64,000 bases of DNA from Anaerosolibacter sp. (GTDB lineage Bacteria; Bacillota; Clostridia; Peptostreptococcales; Thermotaleaceae), in the NCBI RefSeq assembly GCF_029240175.1, contig NZ_JARBTM010000016.1:62001-126000 (forward strand). Direction: 5' to 3'. The notes beneath the pieces are model-generated. The model was not told the origin of the DNA, searched no databases, and saw nothing but the letters and a program-made list of their open reading frames with translations. Position 1 is the stretch's first letter. Each line of letters opens with the position of its first letter. Both the position numbers and the translations under genes were made by a program. Of this stretch, positions 41,815 through 51,112 are shown in pieces.

Positions 41815-44403
41815 CTATTCTTCTCTTCCGATAGATTCGATAATATTCATCCTTGCTACTCGCTTCAATGGAACCAATGTGGACAACAACGTAATGATAA
41901 TGGTACCTACCCCTGCAATGAGAATAGGATTCGTTGGAAATATCCAAATCATCCCTTCGATTTCAATGGCAAATCGATATAACAAATAGGATAATCCAGT
42001 TCCTACGATACTTCCCCAGAAAGTTCCAATGATACCGTATAATATGCCTTCTGTAATGACCATTCCCTTCATCTGATCCATGGTCATCCCTGCAGCCCGC
42101 AGGGTCCCAAATTCTCGAGTTCTCAGAATTAGGTTTGTGCTGATGGTATTGATAATGTTTAGGGCTCCAATTAAAACAATGACGGCAACAAATCCGTACA
42201 ATAGTACAGATACTGCGATTTTGGCTTGCGCCTGCACTTCTGCCCTTTCGCCGTAATCAATCAATGAACCGCCCCTTACACCCTCAGCAATCTCTTTCAG
42301 TTTGGGTTTCAGGGTATCCTTGTCAGCGTCCTGATTCACCTCTATATCAAAGCCTGTGTAGTGATGGATGCCTGTAAGGCTTTGAAATACTTCTTCCGTA
42401 GAAATCACAGCAATATTGCCGCTTGGGTATGGATAAGACAGGGGCACCTTATCCAGTATGCCTACAATCTTCACCTTTTGCAGGCCATCCAAACCCGCAC
42501 CCTCTTTGTACAATTCTTCGTTTATATCTATATAGATATACTCTCCTACCTTCAAATCCGTCCCTTGAACAATGGCTGCATGATTGTCCTTCCCTCTTCT
42601 AATTTCTAAGTTTTGTACAATCAAAACACCCTTCTCCTGATTGATTTTTTCCCGGTCTGCTGTACCGCTTAACAATACCTTCTTAGCCTCTGCGAGGCCT
42701 AAATCATCATATCCCCAGAATGATGACCCTTGAAGGGGTTTAAAATAATCACTCCCCTTTAAGCTTTCTACCTTTCCTTGCCTGTAAACCAATTCTTTCT
42801 TATATTCTTCTTTCAGCTTATCTTGAGGAAAAGTTACCATAATAGATTTAAACTGATCTTTATATACCGTTTTCACACCAGGAATATCTTTTAGTTTCTC
42901 ATAATCACCCTCGTCGTAACCTCTTGTATCATTACCCATTTGTGTGATTTTATAGTCCTTTAAGAAGGCATCTTTGCCATGCATTCCTTGGAATGTATAA
43001 TGCACAAAGGAGTTAAATACAATAAAAATCACGATTCCGATACACATGGAAAAAACAGTGATGAAAAATCTCTTTCGACTCCTTCTCAGGTTTTTATAGG
43101 CCATCTCTCCGCCAATGCCTAGAAATCTTCTAATCAGCCTATAGCTTCGTGCTTTTCTGATAGCCCTTTTCTCCTTCTGACGGCTGGTAATGGCTTGAAT
43201 AGAGGATACCTTTCCTGCCAAATAGGCCGGACTCAATGCCGATAGAATCACGGCAATTACGCCAATGACAGCACTGCCTATCAACACTTTAGATGTAACG
43301 ATCACCTCCACTGCTGCCAATACAGAGTATTGGCTCATATTCAGCAGGGACAATACAATCTTTACCGCCAGGACCCCGCTGGCTAGACCTAATGGCAGCG
43401 CAATTAGTGCGATGATCAACGCTTCCCCCAATACAATTTCCCGTATTTGTTTGGGTGTAGTCCCTACAGACCGAAGAATGCCAAACTGTCGAATACGCTC
43501 CAGCACCGATATGTGAAATGCATTGTAAATCACTGCGGCTGTAGCTATTACGATCAAGCTAACCAAAAATACAATAACGTTATCAATTGCATCATTGCTC
43601 TTCTGATCTCTACTCTGTCTCAAAAGTAAAAGCAATCGATTGTTATCCTTCACTTGGGTTTGATCCACATTTATATTTTGAGCGATCTCAGCGATACTCT
43701 CTTGAATCGGTAGTCCCTCTTTGATAAGAATAAACCCATTATAGCGAACTTCATTATTCTCTCTCATTTTCTCTGCGGTACTTGGTATCACGATTCCTTT
43801 ACTAATGCCTCTCATTTGAGAGACATAATCGTTCTCTAGAATGCCTGTTAGGATAAATGGATGCGCTGTAGTCTGCTCAACCTTATTTTCCTGATTCCTC
43901 TTATCTCCAAAAATTTGTTCCAGCACTTCTTCTTCTGATGTATTTTGTACATTTAAGACAATGGTTTCCCCTAGCTTTGGCTTGTGGGGCATCTCTTGAA
44001 GCATCCACTTTTCAAGGGCGATTTCATTGTCTCCTTTAGGCATTTTTCCTTCTAAAAGGGTTAGATACATCATATCCCCCAGGTTGTTATCATATCCTTC
44101 AACCTTTATATAGGTATTTCTTAAAACAGGGGCCATCCCCCCCTCTACCTTGTAACCTATTCTCCCTACCCTGGTATGATTTTGTAATGTATGCAGCTGC
44201 TCTTTTGTGATATCCACCAGCTGGGTATGGTAATGACCATTGTTTTTTTTCACATCCTCAATATTTTTATGGTTTAAGCTCTCCATCATGGTTCCTATAG
44301 CCGTGATCAAAGCGATGGAAAGGATCACCCCAAGGATCGTCAGCAGGGTTCTTTTCTTTTGATTTTTCAAATATCGGAAGGTAAGGTTCCTGTAGCTTTT
44401 CAT
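41815..44403 (-). CDS. FtsX/MacB-type ABC transporter permease, duplicated
   Basis: The 862-residue protein has two FtsX-type halves: a first membrane helix (about residues 20-40), an outer domain, three helices (about 270-400), then a single helix (about 435-460), a second outer domain and three C-terminal helices (about 745-845). FtsX motifs include ERIRQFGILRSVGTTPKQI and TREFGTLRAAGMTMDQMKG. With the ATPase encoded just upstream it forms a mechanotransmission-type transporter, like those linked to antibiotic sensing and resistance. It overlaps the ATPase gene by 4 bases. Confidence 0.9.
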   Translation of the reverse strand: MKSYRNLTFRYLKNQKKRTLLTILGVILSIALITAIGTMMESLNHKNIEDVKKNNGHYHTQLVDITKEQLHTLQNHTRVGRIGYKVEGGMAPVLRNTYIKVEGYDNNLGDMMYLTLLEGKMPKGDNEIALEKWMLQEMPHKPKLGETIVLNVQNTSEEEVLEQIFGDKRNQENKVEQTTAHPFILTGILENDYVSQMRGISKGIVIPSTAEKMRENNEVRYNGFILIKEGLPIQESIAEIAQNINVDQTQVKDNNRLLLLLRQSRDQKSNDAIDNVIVFLVSLIVIATAAVIYNAFHISVLERIRQFGILRSVGTTPKQIREIVLGEALIIALIALPLGLASGVLAVKIVLSLLNMSQYSVLAAVEVIVTSKVLIGSAVIGVIAVILSALSPAYLAGKVSSIQAITSRQKEKRAIRKARSYRLIRRFLGIGGEMAYKNLRRSRKRFFITVFSMCIGIVIFIVFNSFVHYTFQGMHGKDAFLKDYKITQMGNDTRGYDEGDYEKLKDIPGVKTVYKDQFKSIMVTFPQDKLKEEYKKELVYRQGKVESLKGSDYFKPLQGSSFWGYDDLGLAEAKKVLLSGTADREKINQEKGVLIVQNLEIRRGKDNHAAIVQGTDLKVGEYIYIDINEELYKEGAGLDGLQKVKIVGILDKVPLSYPYPSGNIAVISTEEVFQSLTGIHHYTGFDIEVNQDADKDTLKPKLKEIAEGVRGGSLIDYGERAEVQAQAKIAVSVLLYGFVAVIVLIGALNIINTISTNLILRTREFGTLRAAGMTMDQMKGMVITEGILYGIIGTFWGSIVGTGLSYLLYRFAIEIEGMIWIFPTNPILIAGVGTIIITLLSTLVPLKRVARMNIIESIGREE

Positions 44404-45083
44404 CGTCTTACCTCCCGATTTCCCGTAATCATACCATCCTCTATGGTAATCACCCGATCTGCCTGGGATGCAATTTCTAAGTCATGGGTAATCATGACCA
44501 AGGTCTGATTGTACTTTTGAACCGACAGACGTAGCAATTCCAATACTTCCTTGCTGCTTTTGCTATCTAGATTTCCCGTAGGTTCATCGGCAAAAATAAT
44601 AGATGGTTTATAGGCCAATGCCCTACCGATAGAAACCCGCTGCTGTTGTCCACCGGAAAGTTGATTGGGATAGTGATGTTTTCGGTCTCTTAGTCCCAAA
44701 ATATCCATTAGCTCTTCCAGATATTTGTGATCTACATCCTTCCGATCCAATAGCAATGGCAAGGTGATATTTTCTTCTGCTGAAAGTACTGGAATAAGAT
44801 TATAAAACTGAAAGATAAACCCAATTTTTCTTCTTCTAAAAATTGAGAGTTCCTTTTCCGATAACCCGTAAATATCTATCCCATCCACAATAACCTTTCC
44901 GGAAGTAGGACGATCCAATCCCCCCAGCAGATGCAGCAGCGTACTTTTTCCTGATCCTGAAGGTCCAACCACCGCCACAAATTCCCCTTCACCAATGGTA
45001 ATATCTACATTACTTAATGCTTTAACTTGGGTTTCTCCCTTTCCATAGGTTTTGCTTAACCCAATCGTCTTTAATATATCCAT
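44400..45083 (-). CDS. ABC transporter ATP-binding protein (MacB/LolD type)
   Basis: The 227-residue ATPase has Walker A GPSGSGKST, Q-loop FQFYNLIP, signature LSGGQQQR, Walker B IIFADEPTGNLD and the switch histidine TH. The IGFIFQFYNLIPVLSAEENI and GNLDSKSS features are typical of MacB/BceA-like ATPases. The ATG at 45083 has AGGAG 9 bases upstream; an in-frame ATG at 45104 has none. It partners with the duplicated permease downstream. Confidence 0.94.
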   Translation of the reverse strand: MDILKTIGLSKTYGKGETQVKALSNVDITIGEGEFVAVVGPSGSGKSTLLHLLGGLDRPTSGKVIVDGIDIYGLSEKELSIFRRRKIGFIFQFYNLIPVLSAEENITLPLLLDRKDVDHKYLEELMDILGLRDRKHHYPNQLSGGQQQRVSIGRALAYKPSIIFADEPTGNLDSKSSKEVLELLRLSVQKYNQTLVMITHDLEIASQADRVITIEDGMITGNREVRR

Positions 45084-45104
45084 TTTCCATTCTCCTATCT
45101 TCAT

Positions 45105-45180
45105 ATTCTTGTAAGTATACTATACGATGTCTACCTTACAATCCGATGAATGGATATCTTACAGTTTTGTAAGATAAATT
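45105..45180 (-). promoter_or_regulatory. Promoter and inverted-repeat operators of the ABC operon
   Basis: On the minus strand TTGTAA (45141-45136) and TATACT (45119-45114) have a 16-base spacer. Upstream is the inverted repeat TATCTTACA-gttt-TGTAAGATA (45155-45176), with further TTGTAAG copies at about 45108 and 45135. The adjacent response regulator is the likely binder. Confidence 0.55.
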
Positions 45181-46433
45181 TAGATGATTCCTTTTAAGAA
45201 GCTAATTATAAATGTTGTTCCTCCACCTAGTTTGCTTTTAACGGCAATTCTCCCATGGTGGTTTTCGATGATCACCTTTGCCAAGGCCAGTCCAATGCCA
45301 GTACCGCTGCCTTGGATATTGTTCTTTCCTTTATAAAACCGTTCAAAGATATGAGGAAGATCTTCTTCCGCGATTCCCTCCCCATTATCTGCAATGGTTA
45401 CTCTCACCATAATAGGAGTCTCTGAAATGCCAATTTCTATTTTCCCACCATACTCCGTATGATCAATGGCATTCTTCACCATGTTGCTGATGGCCTCGGC
45501 AACCCAGTTAGGGTCATGGACAAAAAGAATATCTTCATCTGAGTTCTCGATTTCCAGAAACTGTCCTTTGGCTTCTGCCCTTGGCCGCAAGTGTTCTACC
45601 CCATCTTCTATAGTCTTTAGCATCGATGCTTCCTCTTTTTTAAATTCGATGGCGCCCGCTTCAATTCTAGCCATTTTTAAAAGACTTTTGATCAACCACT
45701 CCATTCGCTCCAGCTGCTGTTCTCCCTTCAGAAGAAACTGCCTTTGGGTATCCTGATCCATACCCTCATCCAGCATCAGCTCATGAAACATTTTTAAAGA
45801 TGCCAAGGGCGTTTTTAGCTGGTGGGAAATATCAGAAGTAATGTTTTTCAAGAAAATCTTCTCCATCTTTAATCTCTCTAGATTTCCTTCCAGCACCTTT
45901 GACATCTGGTTGAATTGATGGGCTAACTTGGCAAAAGCTCCTTCATCTAATTCTGGTAATCTGCTAGTAAAATCTCCTTCTACAATTTTCTCTGCTCCCT
46001 CTGATAACAGCCTAATCTTTTTATAAGTACCTCGAATAAACACCAAAGATGTTCCAAAAAACAAAAGAAACCCCATGAAAATGCCACCTATGCCCCACCC
46101 CAAGAAGCGTCCATAAAATTTCTGCGCCACGGGGGTGATTTGGGTGGGCATTCCTACAGTATAGCCATATTTTCTAGCGGCCTCCAACCCTGCGGTCACT
46201 TCATTCGTCGTGCTCTCATTCACAAATGCCGTTACAATTTCCTCTTTAAGTTCTGGATGTGTTGATATAAGCTTCCCCATGATCCCAATGTTTTTTTCTA
46301 TTAGTTCTCTATTGAAACGATCCCACAAGTTAAAGAAGACGGAGCCTCCTAGGACCAGTATAATCATCAGTATCACGGTAAACCGTAATAGCAGCCCTTT
46401 GATTTCAGGATTCTTCATCATATTCCCTTCCAT
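45180..46433 (-). CDS. Sensor histidine kinase of a two-component system
   Basis: The 417-residue protein has two membrane helices (about residues 12-32 and 115-137) around a small outer sensor domain, a HAMP linker (about 140-190), the dimerisation/phosphoacceptor domain with His in ITSDISHQLKTPLASLK, and the ATPase domain (VKNAIDHTE, ADNGEGIAEEDLPHIF, GSGTGIGLALAK). It signals to the response regulator encoded upstream. The start overlaps the regulator's 3' end region with AGAGGT before the ATG at 46433; a second start at 46421 is possible. The pair precedes an ABC transporter and probably regulates it. Confidence 0.93.
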   Translation of the reverse strand: MEGNMMKNPEIKGLLLRFTVILMIILVLGGSVFFNLWDRFNRELIEKNIGIMGKLISTHPELKEEIVTAFVNESTTNEVTAGLEAARKYGYTVGMPTQITPVAQKFYGRFLGWGIGGIFMGFLLFFGTSLVFIRGTYKKIRLLSEGAEKIVEGDFTSRLPELDEGAFAKLAHQFNQMSKVLEGNLERLKMEKIFLKNITSDISHQLKTPLASLKMFHELMLDEGMDQDTQRQFLLKGEQQLERMEWLIKSLLKMARIEAGAIEFKKEEASMLKTIEDGVEHLRPRAEAKGQFLEIENSDEDILFVHDPNWVAEAISNMVKNAIDHTEYGGKIEIGISETPIMVRVTIADNGEGIAEEDLPHIFERFYKGKNNIQGSGTGIGLALAKVIIENHHGRIAVKSKLGGGTTFIISFLKGII

Positions 46434-46436
46434 GAT

Positions 46437-47147
46437 CTACCTCTTTTCTTGATGCTTCTTGTTCCACTTATAGCCGACACCCCGAACGGTCACAATATAC
46501 TCGGGCTTCGATGGATTGTTTTCCAGCTTTTCTCTCAGTCTTCTTATATACACAGATACCGTGTTGTCATCTACAAAATCACCATCCATATCCCATAGCT
46601 TTTCCAGGATTTTTTCTCGCCCAAGAGTCTGTAGGGGATTTTGGATTAGGGCACTGAGCAGCTTGTACTCGGCTGGTGTCAATGGAATTTCTTTGTCGTC
46701 CCTTGTAACCTTGGTCTCTAAGGGATACAGCGTAATCTTTCCCGACTGTATCCATGGGACAATTTCTTCGCCCTTTTCCTGATGGCTGCCTTGGCGTCTT
46801 AGCACCGCCCGAATCCTGGAGACCAGCTCCTTCACCCGAAATGGCTTCGTCATATAATCATCCCCGCCAATGTCTAAGCCCAATACCACATTGACCTCTT
46901 CGTCACAGGCGGTCAGGAAAATAACAGGTGTTTTTGAAGCTTGTCGTATTTCCCTGCAGAAATTGTAGCCGCTGTCATCGGGCAACATCACATCCAATAG
47001 TATCAGTGCAAACTGGCCCTCGTGAAAAGCATTTTTGGCCGCTTCTATGCTATGCACCAGCCATACATCAAAGCCTTCCTTCTTTAAGGCAAATTCTATC
47101 CCCATGGCCAATGCCTGATCATCCTCTACTACCAAGATCCTTTCCAT
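46437..47147 (-). CDS. OmpR-family response regulator
   Basis: The 236-residue protein has a receiver domain (about residues 1-120) with the phosphoacceptor Asp in LILLDVMLPDDSG and the signal residues of EDDQ and TKPFRVKEL, and a winged-helix DNA-binding domain (about 140-232) with EYIVTVRGVGYKW. It is the first gene of the two-component operon and likely controls the neighbouring ABC transporter. The kinase starts 3 bases after its stop codon. Confidence 0.95.
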   Translation of the reverse strand: MERILVVEDDQALAMGIEFALKKEGFDVWLVHSIEAAKNAFHEGQFALILLDVMLPDDSGYNFCREIRQASKTPVIFLTACDEEVNVVLGLDIGGDDYMTKPFRVKELVSRIRAVLRRQGSHQEKGEEIVPWIQSGKITLYPLETKVTRDDKEIPLTPAEYKLLSALIQNPLQTLGREKILEKLWDMDGDFVDDNTVSVYIRRLREKLENNPSKPEYIVTVRGVGYKWNKKHQEKR

Positions 47148-47279
47148 TTCTATCCCGCCCCTTTTGATTTCTTTCTATATAATCCCATGATGTTTACGCA
47201 TAGGTCCTCGCTGTTGTATGATTTAAATTTTCCCTTTGCTAATATGTTTCTATACAGACATCCCTTTCCCTTTTTTCTT

Positions 47280-47320
47280 AGATCCTTCGACTCCGTTTCA
47301 CTTCGCTCAGGATGACAGTT
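47280..47320. repeat. Widespread GATCCTTCGACTCCG-type repeat K
   Basis: AGATCCTTCGACTCCGTTTC followed by ACTTCGCTCAGGATGACAG is a copy of a short repeat that also occurs, inverted, at 53224-53263. Similar strings are common in intergenic regions of many bacteria. Confidence 0.65.
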
Positions 47321-47354
47321 CATAGGTTAGGTTGCCACCACTGGGCAGAAAAAA

Positions 47355-47395
47355 TTAACAAGTCCCTGATATCATTGATATCAGGGACTTGTTAA
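47355..47395. terminator. Terminator of the FAD oxidoreductase gene
   Basis: A 20-bp perfect inverted repeat (core TCCCTGATATCA) with a one-base loop is followed on the minus strand by TTTTTT. It abuts the stop codon at 47402. Confidence 0.85.
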
Positions 47396-47401
47396 CTCAT
47401 C

Positions 47402-48805
47402 TTATTTTATATATCTGGCCATGAGAACACCCATGACAGATGCCATCATTAATCCTCTAGTCCAGCCGCTGGAGTCACCTAGGCAGTATAGTCCTTTTAT
47501 ATTGGTCTCAAAATTCTTATCAATTTTGATCTTGTTGCTGTAAAATTTGATTTCTGGTCCGTACAACAGGGTCTCACTGCTGGCAAAACCAGGCACTACT
47601 GTATCCATGGCCTTGATGAAGTTAAGAATATTCATCATGGGCCGATAAGGGATGGCCGAAGTCAAATCCCCTGCCACCGCATCGGGTAAGGTAGGCCGCA
47701 CGTTGGATCGGTCTAACTCATGCTGCCAGGTTCTCTTTCCATCTAGAATATCTCCATAGCGCTGTACAAGAATGTTACCATTTCCCAGCATATTTACCAG
47801 CTCAGCCACCTTCTTACCATACTGAATGGGCTGATTAAAAGGCTGAGAAAAGTTATGGGAACTCAATATGGCCAAATTTGTATTATTGGTCTTTCGATCC
47901 TTATAGGAATGACCATTTACGATGGCCAAGTCATTGTCATAGTTTTCTTGGGAAACAAAGCCTCCAGGATTTTGGCAGAAGGTTCTTACCTTGTTCTTAA
48001 AGGGTGCAGGATATCCAATGAGCTTCGATTCATAAAGGGCTTCATTTACCATCTCCATAATCTCATTCCTTACCTCTACCCGAACACCGATATCTACCGT
48101 GCCTGCACTATGCTGAATATCATGGGCTATACACATATCCTTCAGCCAGTCGGCCCCTTTTCTGCCAGATGCCACAATGACTTGATTTCCCTGAATGATC
48201 TCCCCTTCTGCTTTGGTCTTTGCATCGGCAACCAGCACGCCTTTTACAACGCCTTCCTCGATCAGCAAATCTTTTACCATGGTATCAAACTGAATCTCCA
48301 CCCCAGATGCCAGCAGATCATTTTGTATCTTTAGATAAATATCTTGGGCCTTCTCTGTTCCCAAATGGCGAATAGGACAGTCTACCAGCTTTAATCCAGC
48401 TTCGATAGCCTTTCTTCGTATAACTTTTACTTCTTCTGTGCTTTCTACACCCTCTATTTTCGTATCTGCCCCATATTCTAAATAAATCTGATCTGTGTAA
48501 TGGATAAACTCCTGTGCCATATCTATTCCAATAATATCAGGCAAATCACCACCAACTTCATAACTTAGAGACAGCTTCCCATCGGAAAAGGCGCCTGCCC
48601 CTGAAAACCCTGTGGTGATATGACAATAGGGTTTGCAATATACACACTGCTTTGTATGTTCCTTTGGGCAATGCCTTTTATCAATTCTCTTTCCCTTTTC
48701 TATAAGCAATATTTTCTTGTCTGATTTTTGTCTTACCAATTCCAATGCAGTAAAAATCCCTGATGGTCCCGCACCTACAATAATCACATCATACCTCAAT
48801 GTCAT
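47402..48805 (-). CDS. FAD-dependent oxidoreductase (COG2509 type)
   Basis: The 467-residue protein has an N-terminal FAD-binding Rossmann motif (VIIVGAGPSGIFTALEL), a cysteine-rich segment (RHCPKEHTKQCVYCKPYCH, about residues 44-63) and the family motif GFSGAGAFSDGKLSLS. The C-terminus has the second FAD-binding motif LYCLGDSSGWTRGLMMASV. It belongs to a conserved family of predicted dehydrogenases whose substrate is unknown. The start at 48805 is upstream of a purine-permease gene that runs in the opposite direction. Confidence 0.88.
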   Translation of the reverse strand: MTLRYDVIIVGAGPSGIFTALELVRQKSDKKILLIEKGKRIDKRHCPKEHTKQCVYCKPYCHITTGFSGAGAFSDGKLSLSYEVGGDLPDIIGIDMAQEFIHYTDQIYLEYGADTKIEGVESTEEVKVIRRKAIEAGLKLVDCPIRHLGTEKAQDIYLKIQNDLLASGVEIQFDTMVKDLLIEEGVVKGVLVADAKTKAEGEIIQGNQVIVASGRKGADWLKDMCIAHDIQHSAGTVDIGVRVEVRNEIMEMVNEALYESKLIGYPAPFKNKVRTFCQNPGGFVSQENYDNDLAIVNGHSYKDRKTNNTNLAILSSHNFSQPFNQPIQYGKKVAELVNMLGNGNILVQRYGDILDGKRTWQHELDRSNVRPTLPDAVAGDLTSAIPYRPMMNILNFIKAMDTVVPGFASSETLLYGPEIKFYSNKIKIDKNFETNIKGLYCLGDSSGWTRGLMMASVMGVLMARYIK

Positions 48806-48859
48806 CCACTCCCTCTATTGTATTTCATTTATTCGTACTTAAATCTATATTCAATATTT

Positions 48860-49130
48860 ATATTTCGTATATATTCGAACATTAATCTTTTTCACAAATT
48901 TATTGTACAGTTTTTTTCTTTCTTTGACCAGCATATTTTTGTTAAAAATATTATCTTTTCTGAGATCCTGCTCAAAAAAAATAATTTGTCGATTGTAAAC
49001 AATGAACCTTATGTATAATTTTTAATTATATTGTTCGTATTAGTACGAATATATATATTTATCCATTTTTTAAGTTCGTAAATTCTATTGACTTTTGCCC
49101 TAGAAGTGTATTATCATGGTACAGTCGAAC
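48860..49130. other. AT-rich divergent control region with CGAAC repeats
   Basis: The 514-base gap between the FAD oxidoreductase and the purine permease contains several CGAAC/GTTCG copies: CGAAC at 48876 and 49126, and GTTCGTATTAGTACGAA near 49033. They resemble PurR boxes (CCGAACAAT-like). A TTGACT box lies at 49088. The rest is AT-rich with no gene. Confidence 0.35.
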
Positions 49131-49142
49131 AATTTAATACAC

Positions 49143-49216
49143 AAGTCTAATATAATTCGTGAAATATGGTCACGAAGTCTCTACCGGCCAACCGCAAATT
49201 GCCTGACTATGGACTT
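49143..49216 (+). promoter_or_regulatory. Guanine-class purine riboswitch
   Basis: The aptamer has P1 (AAGTCT with GGACTT), P2 with TCGTG and CACGA around AATATGGT, the conserved junction CTACC, then ACCGCAAAT and TGACTATGG. The C in GACTATG (position 74 of the family numbering) indicates guanine or hypoxanthine rather than adenine. A hairpin (TAGATTTAT with ATAAATCTA, 49229-49272) follows and may be the regulated terminator. It controls the downstream permease. Confidence 0.92.
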
Positions 49217-49319
49217 ATCTTTTGAATTTAGATTTATGGGCGTATCCTCAAAAGGATTTTCCTATAAATCTATTTACACAATTCAGATGTAAGTCTATTC
49301 ATCAAAAGGAGGGCAACTC

Positions 49320-50678
49320 ATGGAAATTACAAAAACAAATCATTCTATTTCTCCATTGGAAAAAGCATTTCAGTTGAAAGAACACGGTACCACTGCAAAA
49401 ACAGAAATCATGGCAGGGATTACAACCTTCATGACAATGGCCTATATACTGGTGGTTAATCCAAGCATTTTATCGGCAACAGGTATGGATTTTGGTGCAT
49501 TGTTTACAGCTACCGCACTATCTTCCCTTGTGGCTACCCTTGTGATGGCGCTCTATGCCAATCTTCCCTATGCATTAGCACCTGCCATGGGACCCAATGC
49601 ATTTTTTGCATTTACCGTGGTCATTGGTATGGGTTATTCGTGGCAAACAGCTTTAACTGCAGTTTTCTTAGAAGGAATTCTGTTTATTATCCTAACTTTC
49701 TTTAATATTCGAGAGGCTATTGTGAATGCCATTCCATTAACACTAAAGAAAGCCGTATCTGTCGGAATCGGTTTATTTATTGCCTTTCTTGGCCTATATA
49801 ATTCTGGTATCGTTGTGACAGGGATGTTTCATGTGGGCGACGGAAAGCTTGATGGTGTACCTGTGGCTATTGGTCATATTACCTCTGGCTCAGGGTTGTT
49901 AGCCTTGATAGGACTTGCAATCACAGGAATTTTACTGGCTAGAAAGGTGAATGGTGCTCTTTTGTTGGGTATTTTGACCACCACATTGATTGGTATTCCC
50001 ATGGGTGTTACCCAGCTGCCTGAAAGTCTAAAATTTATTAGTGCCCCACCATCCCTAAATCCGATCTTGTTCCAATTTGATTTTTCAAATATATTCTCTA
50101 CAGAAATGCTGATTGTGCTGTTCACCTTTTTGTTCGTGGACATGTTTGATACAGTGGGCACTTTGGTTGGTGTTGCCACCAAGGCAAACATGCTGGATGA
50201 GAAGGGAAATGTTCCAAAAGCAAAAGAAGCTCTCTTCGCCGATGCCATAGGCACTACCTTTGGTGCAATCATTGGCACCAGCACAGTGACTACCTATGTG
50301 GAGAGCGCATCTGGCGTTGCCGCTGGTGGCAGAACAGGCTTAACAGCCCTATCCACAGCCTGCATGTTTGCTATAGCATTATTTTTATCCCCTTTGTTCA
50401 TCATGATTCCTTCAGCAGCCACGGCACCAGCCTTAATCCTCGTTGGATTGTTCATGATGTCTCCGGTAAAGGAAATTGATTTTGATAATTTTACCGATGC
50501 AATTCCTGCATTTCTAACAATTCTCATTATGCCTCTGACCTATAGCATTTCTGAAGGTATCATGTTCGGTATGATCAGCTATGTGCTATTAAAGGTCGCT
50601 ACAAACAAGCACAAGGAGATTTCTCCTTTGCTATATGTATTGACAGCTTTGTTTCTACTTAAAATTGCATTGGGTTAA
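49320..50678 (+). CDS. pbuG: NCS2-family guanine/hypoxanthine permease
   Basis: The 452-residue membrane protein has about 13-14 helices and the AzgA/PbuG-type signatures: the start KAFQLKEHGTTAKTEIMAGI, ALAPAMGPNAFFAF, MFDTVGTLVGVATKANM and TTYVESASGVAAGGRTGLTA. It should import hypoxanthine, guanine or related purines. GGAGGG lies 8 bases before the ATG. A guanine-type riboswitch directly upstream supports this substrate class. The 3' end has a perfect terminator. Confidence 0.93.
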   Translation: MEITKTNHSISPLEKAFQLKEHGTTAKTEIMAGITTFMTMAYILVVNPSILSATGMDFGALFTATALSSLVATLVMALYANLPYALAPAMGPNAFFAFTVVIGMGYSWQTALTAVFLEGILFIILTFFNIREAIVNAIPLTLKKAVSVGIGLFIAFLGLYNSGIVVTGMFHVGDGKLDGVPVAIGHITSGSGLLALIGLAITGILLARKVNGALLLGILTTTLIGIPMGVTQLPESLKFISAPPSLNPILFQFDFSNIFSTEMLIVLFTFLFVDMFDTVGTLVGVATKANMLDEKGNVPKAKEALFADAIGTTFGAIIGTSTVTTYVESASGVAAGGRTGLTALSTACMFAIALFLSPLFIMIPSAATAPALILVGLFMMSPVKEIDFDNFTDAIPAFLTILIMPLTYSISEGIMFGMISYVLLKVATNKHKEISPLLYVLTALFLLKIALG

Positions 50679-50684
50679 GGCAAG

Positions 50685-50727
50685 AAATAAAAAATCTCTA
50701 ATCATGCTGATTAGAGATTTTTTATTT
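50685..50727. terminator. Terminator after the purine permease
   Basis: A 20-bp perfect stem (AAATAAAAAATCTCTAATCA and its complement) with a 3-base loop serves the permease and the convergent zinc-ribbon gene. Confidence 0.9.
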
Positions 50728-50732
50728 GAAAT

Positions 50733-50978
50733 TTAAAGTATTTTTTGTAGTCGCTCTGCTTCAAATTGACGAATAGACTTTATATTTCCTTCATCAACAC
50801 ACAAAAGCTCTAACATATTATTTCGTACATTCATTACTTTTCCCTTTGTCTTTGTCCCAATTACATTTACTGGTGCTTTTTTTACGAGATCTTTTACGCT
50901 GGTGGAGTGACAATAGCTGCATTCTCCGTTAAAACTAGCGATTCTCCTGCAATCAACGCAGTAGTGAAGATTATTCAT
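50733..50978 (-). CDS. Small zinc-ribbon protein
   Basis: The 81-residue protein has two CxxC pairs, CVDC (residues 7-10) and CSYC (20-23), separated by nine residues, a compact zinc ribbon. The rest is a short basic and hydrophobic domain (VKKAPVNVIGTKTKGKVMNV). I do not recognise a family or an obvious partner. GGGGGCC precedes the ATG. It is transcribed alone, convergent with the permease. Confidence 0.68.
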   Translation of the reverse strand: MNNLHYCVDCRRIASFNGECSYCHSTSVKDLVKKAPVNVIGTKTKGKVMNVRNNMLELLCVDEGNIKSIRQFEAERLQKIL

Positions 50979-51112
50979 TCGTTTGGCCCCCTTTTTTTGT
51001 AATGAGATGAAGATTTGCTGCTTATAGATTATAAATATCGCTACTCTGTTTATATTATAGAAAATTATGAAAATTCCTTCTTATTTATATGATTTCCCAT
51101 AAATTTTCCTAT

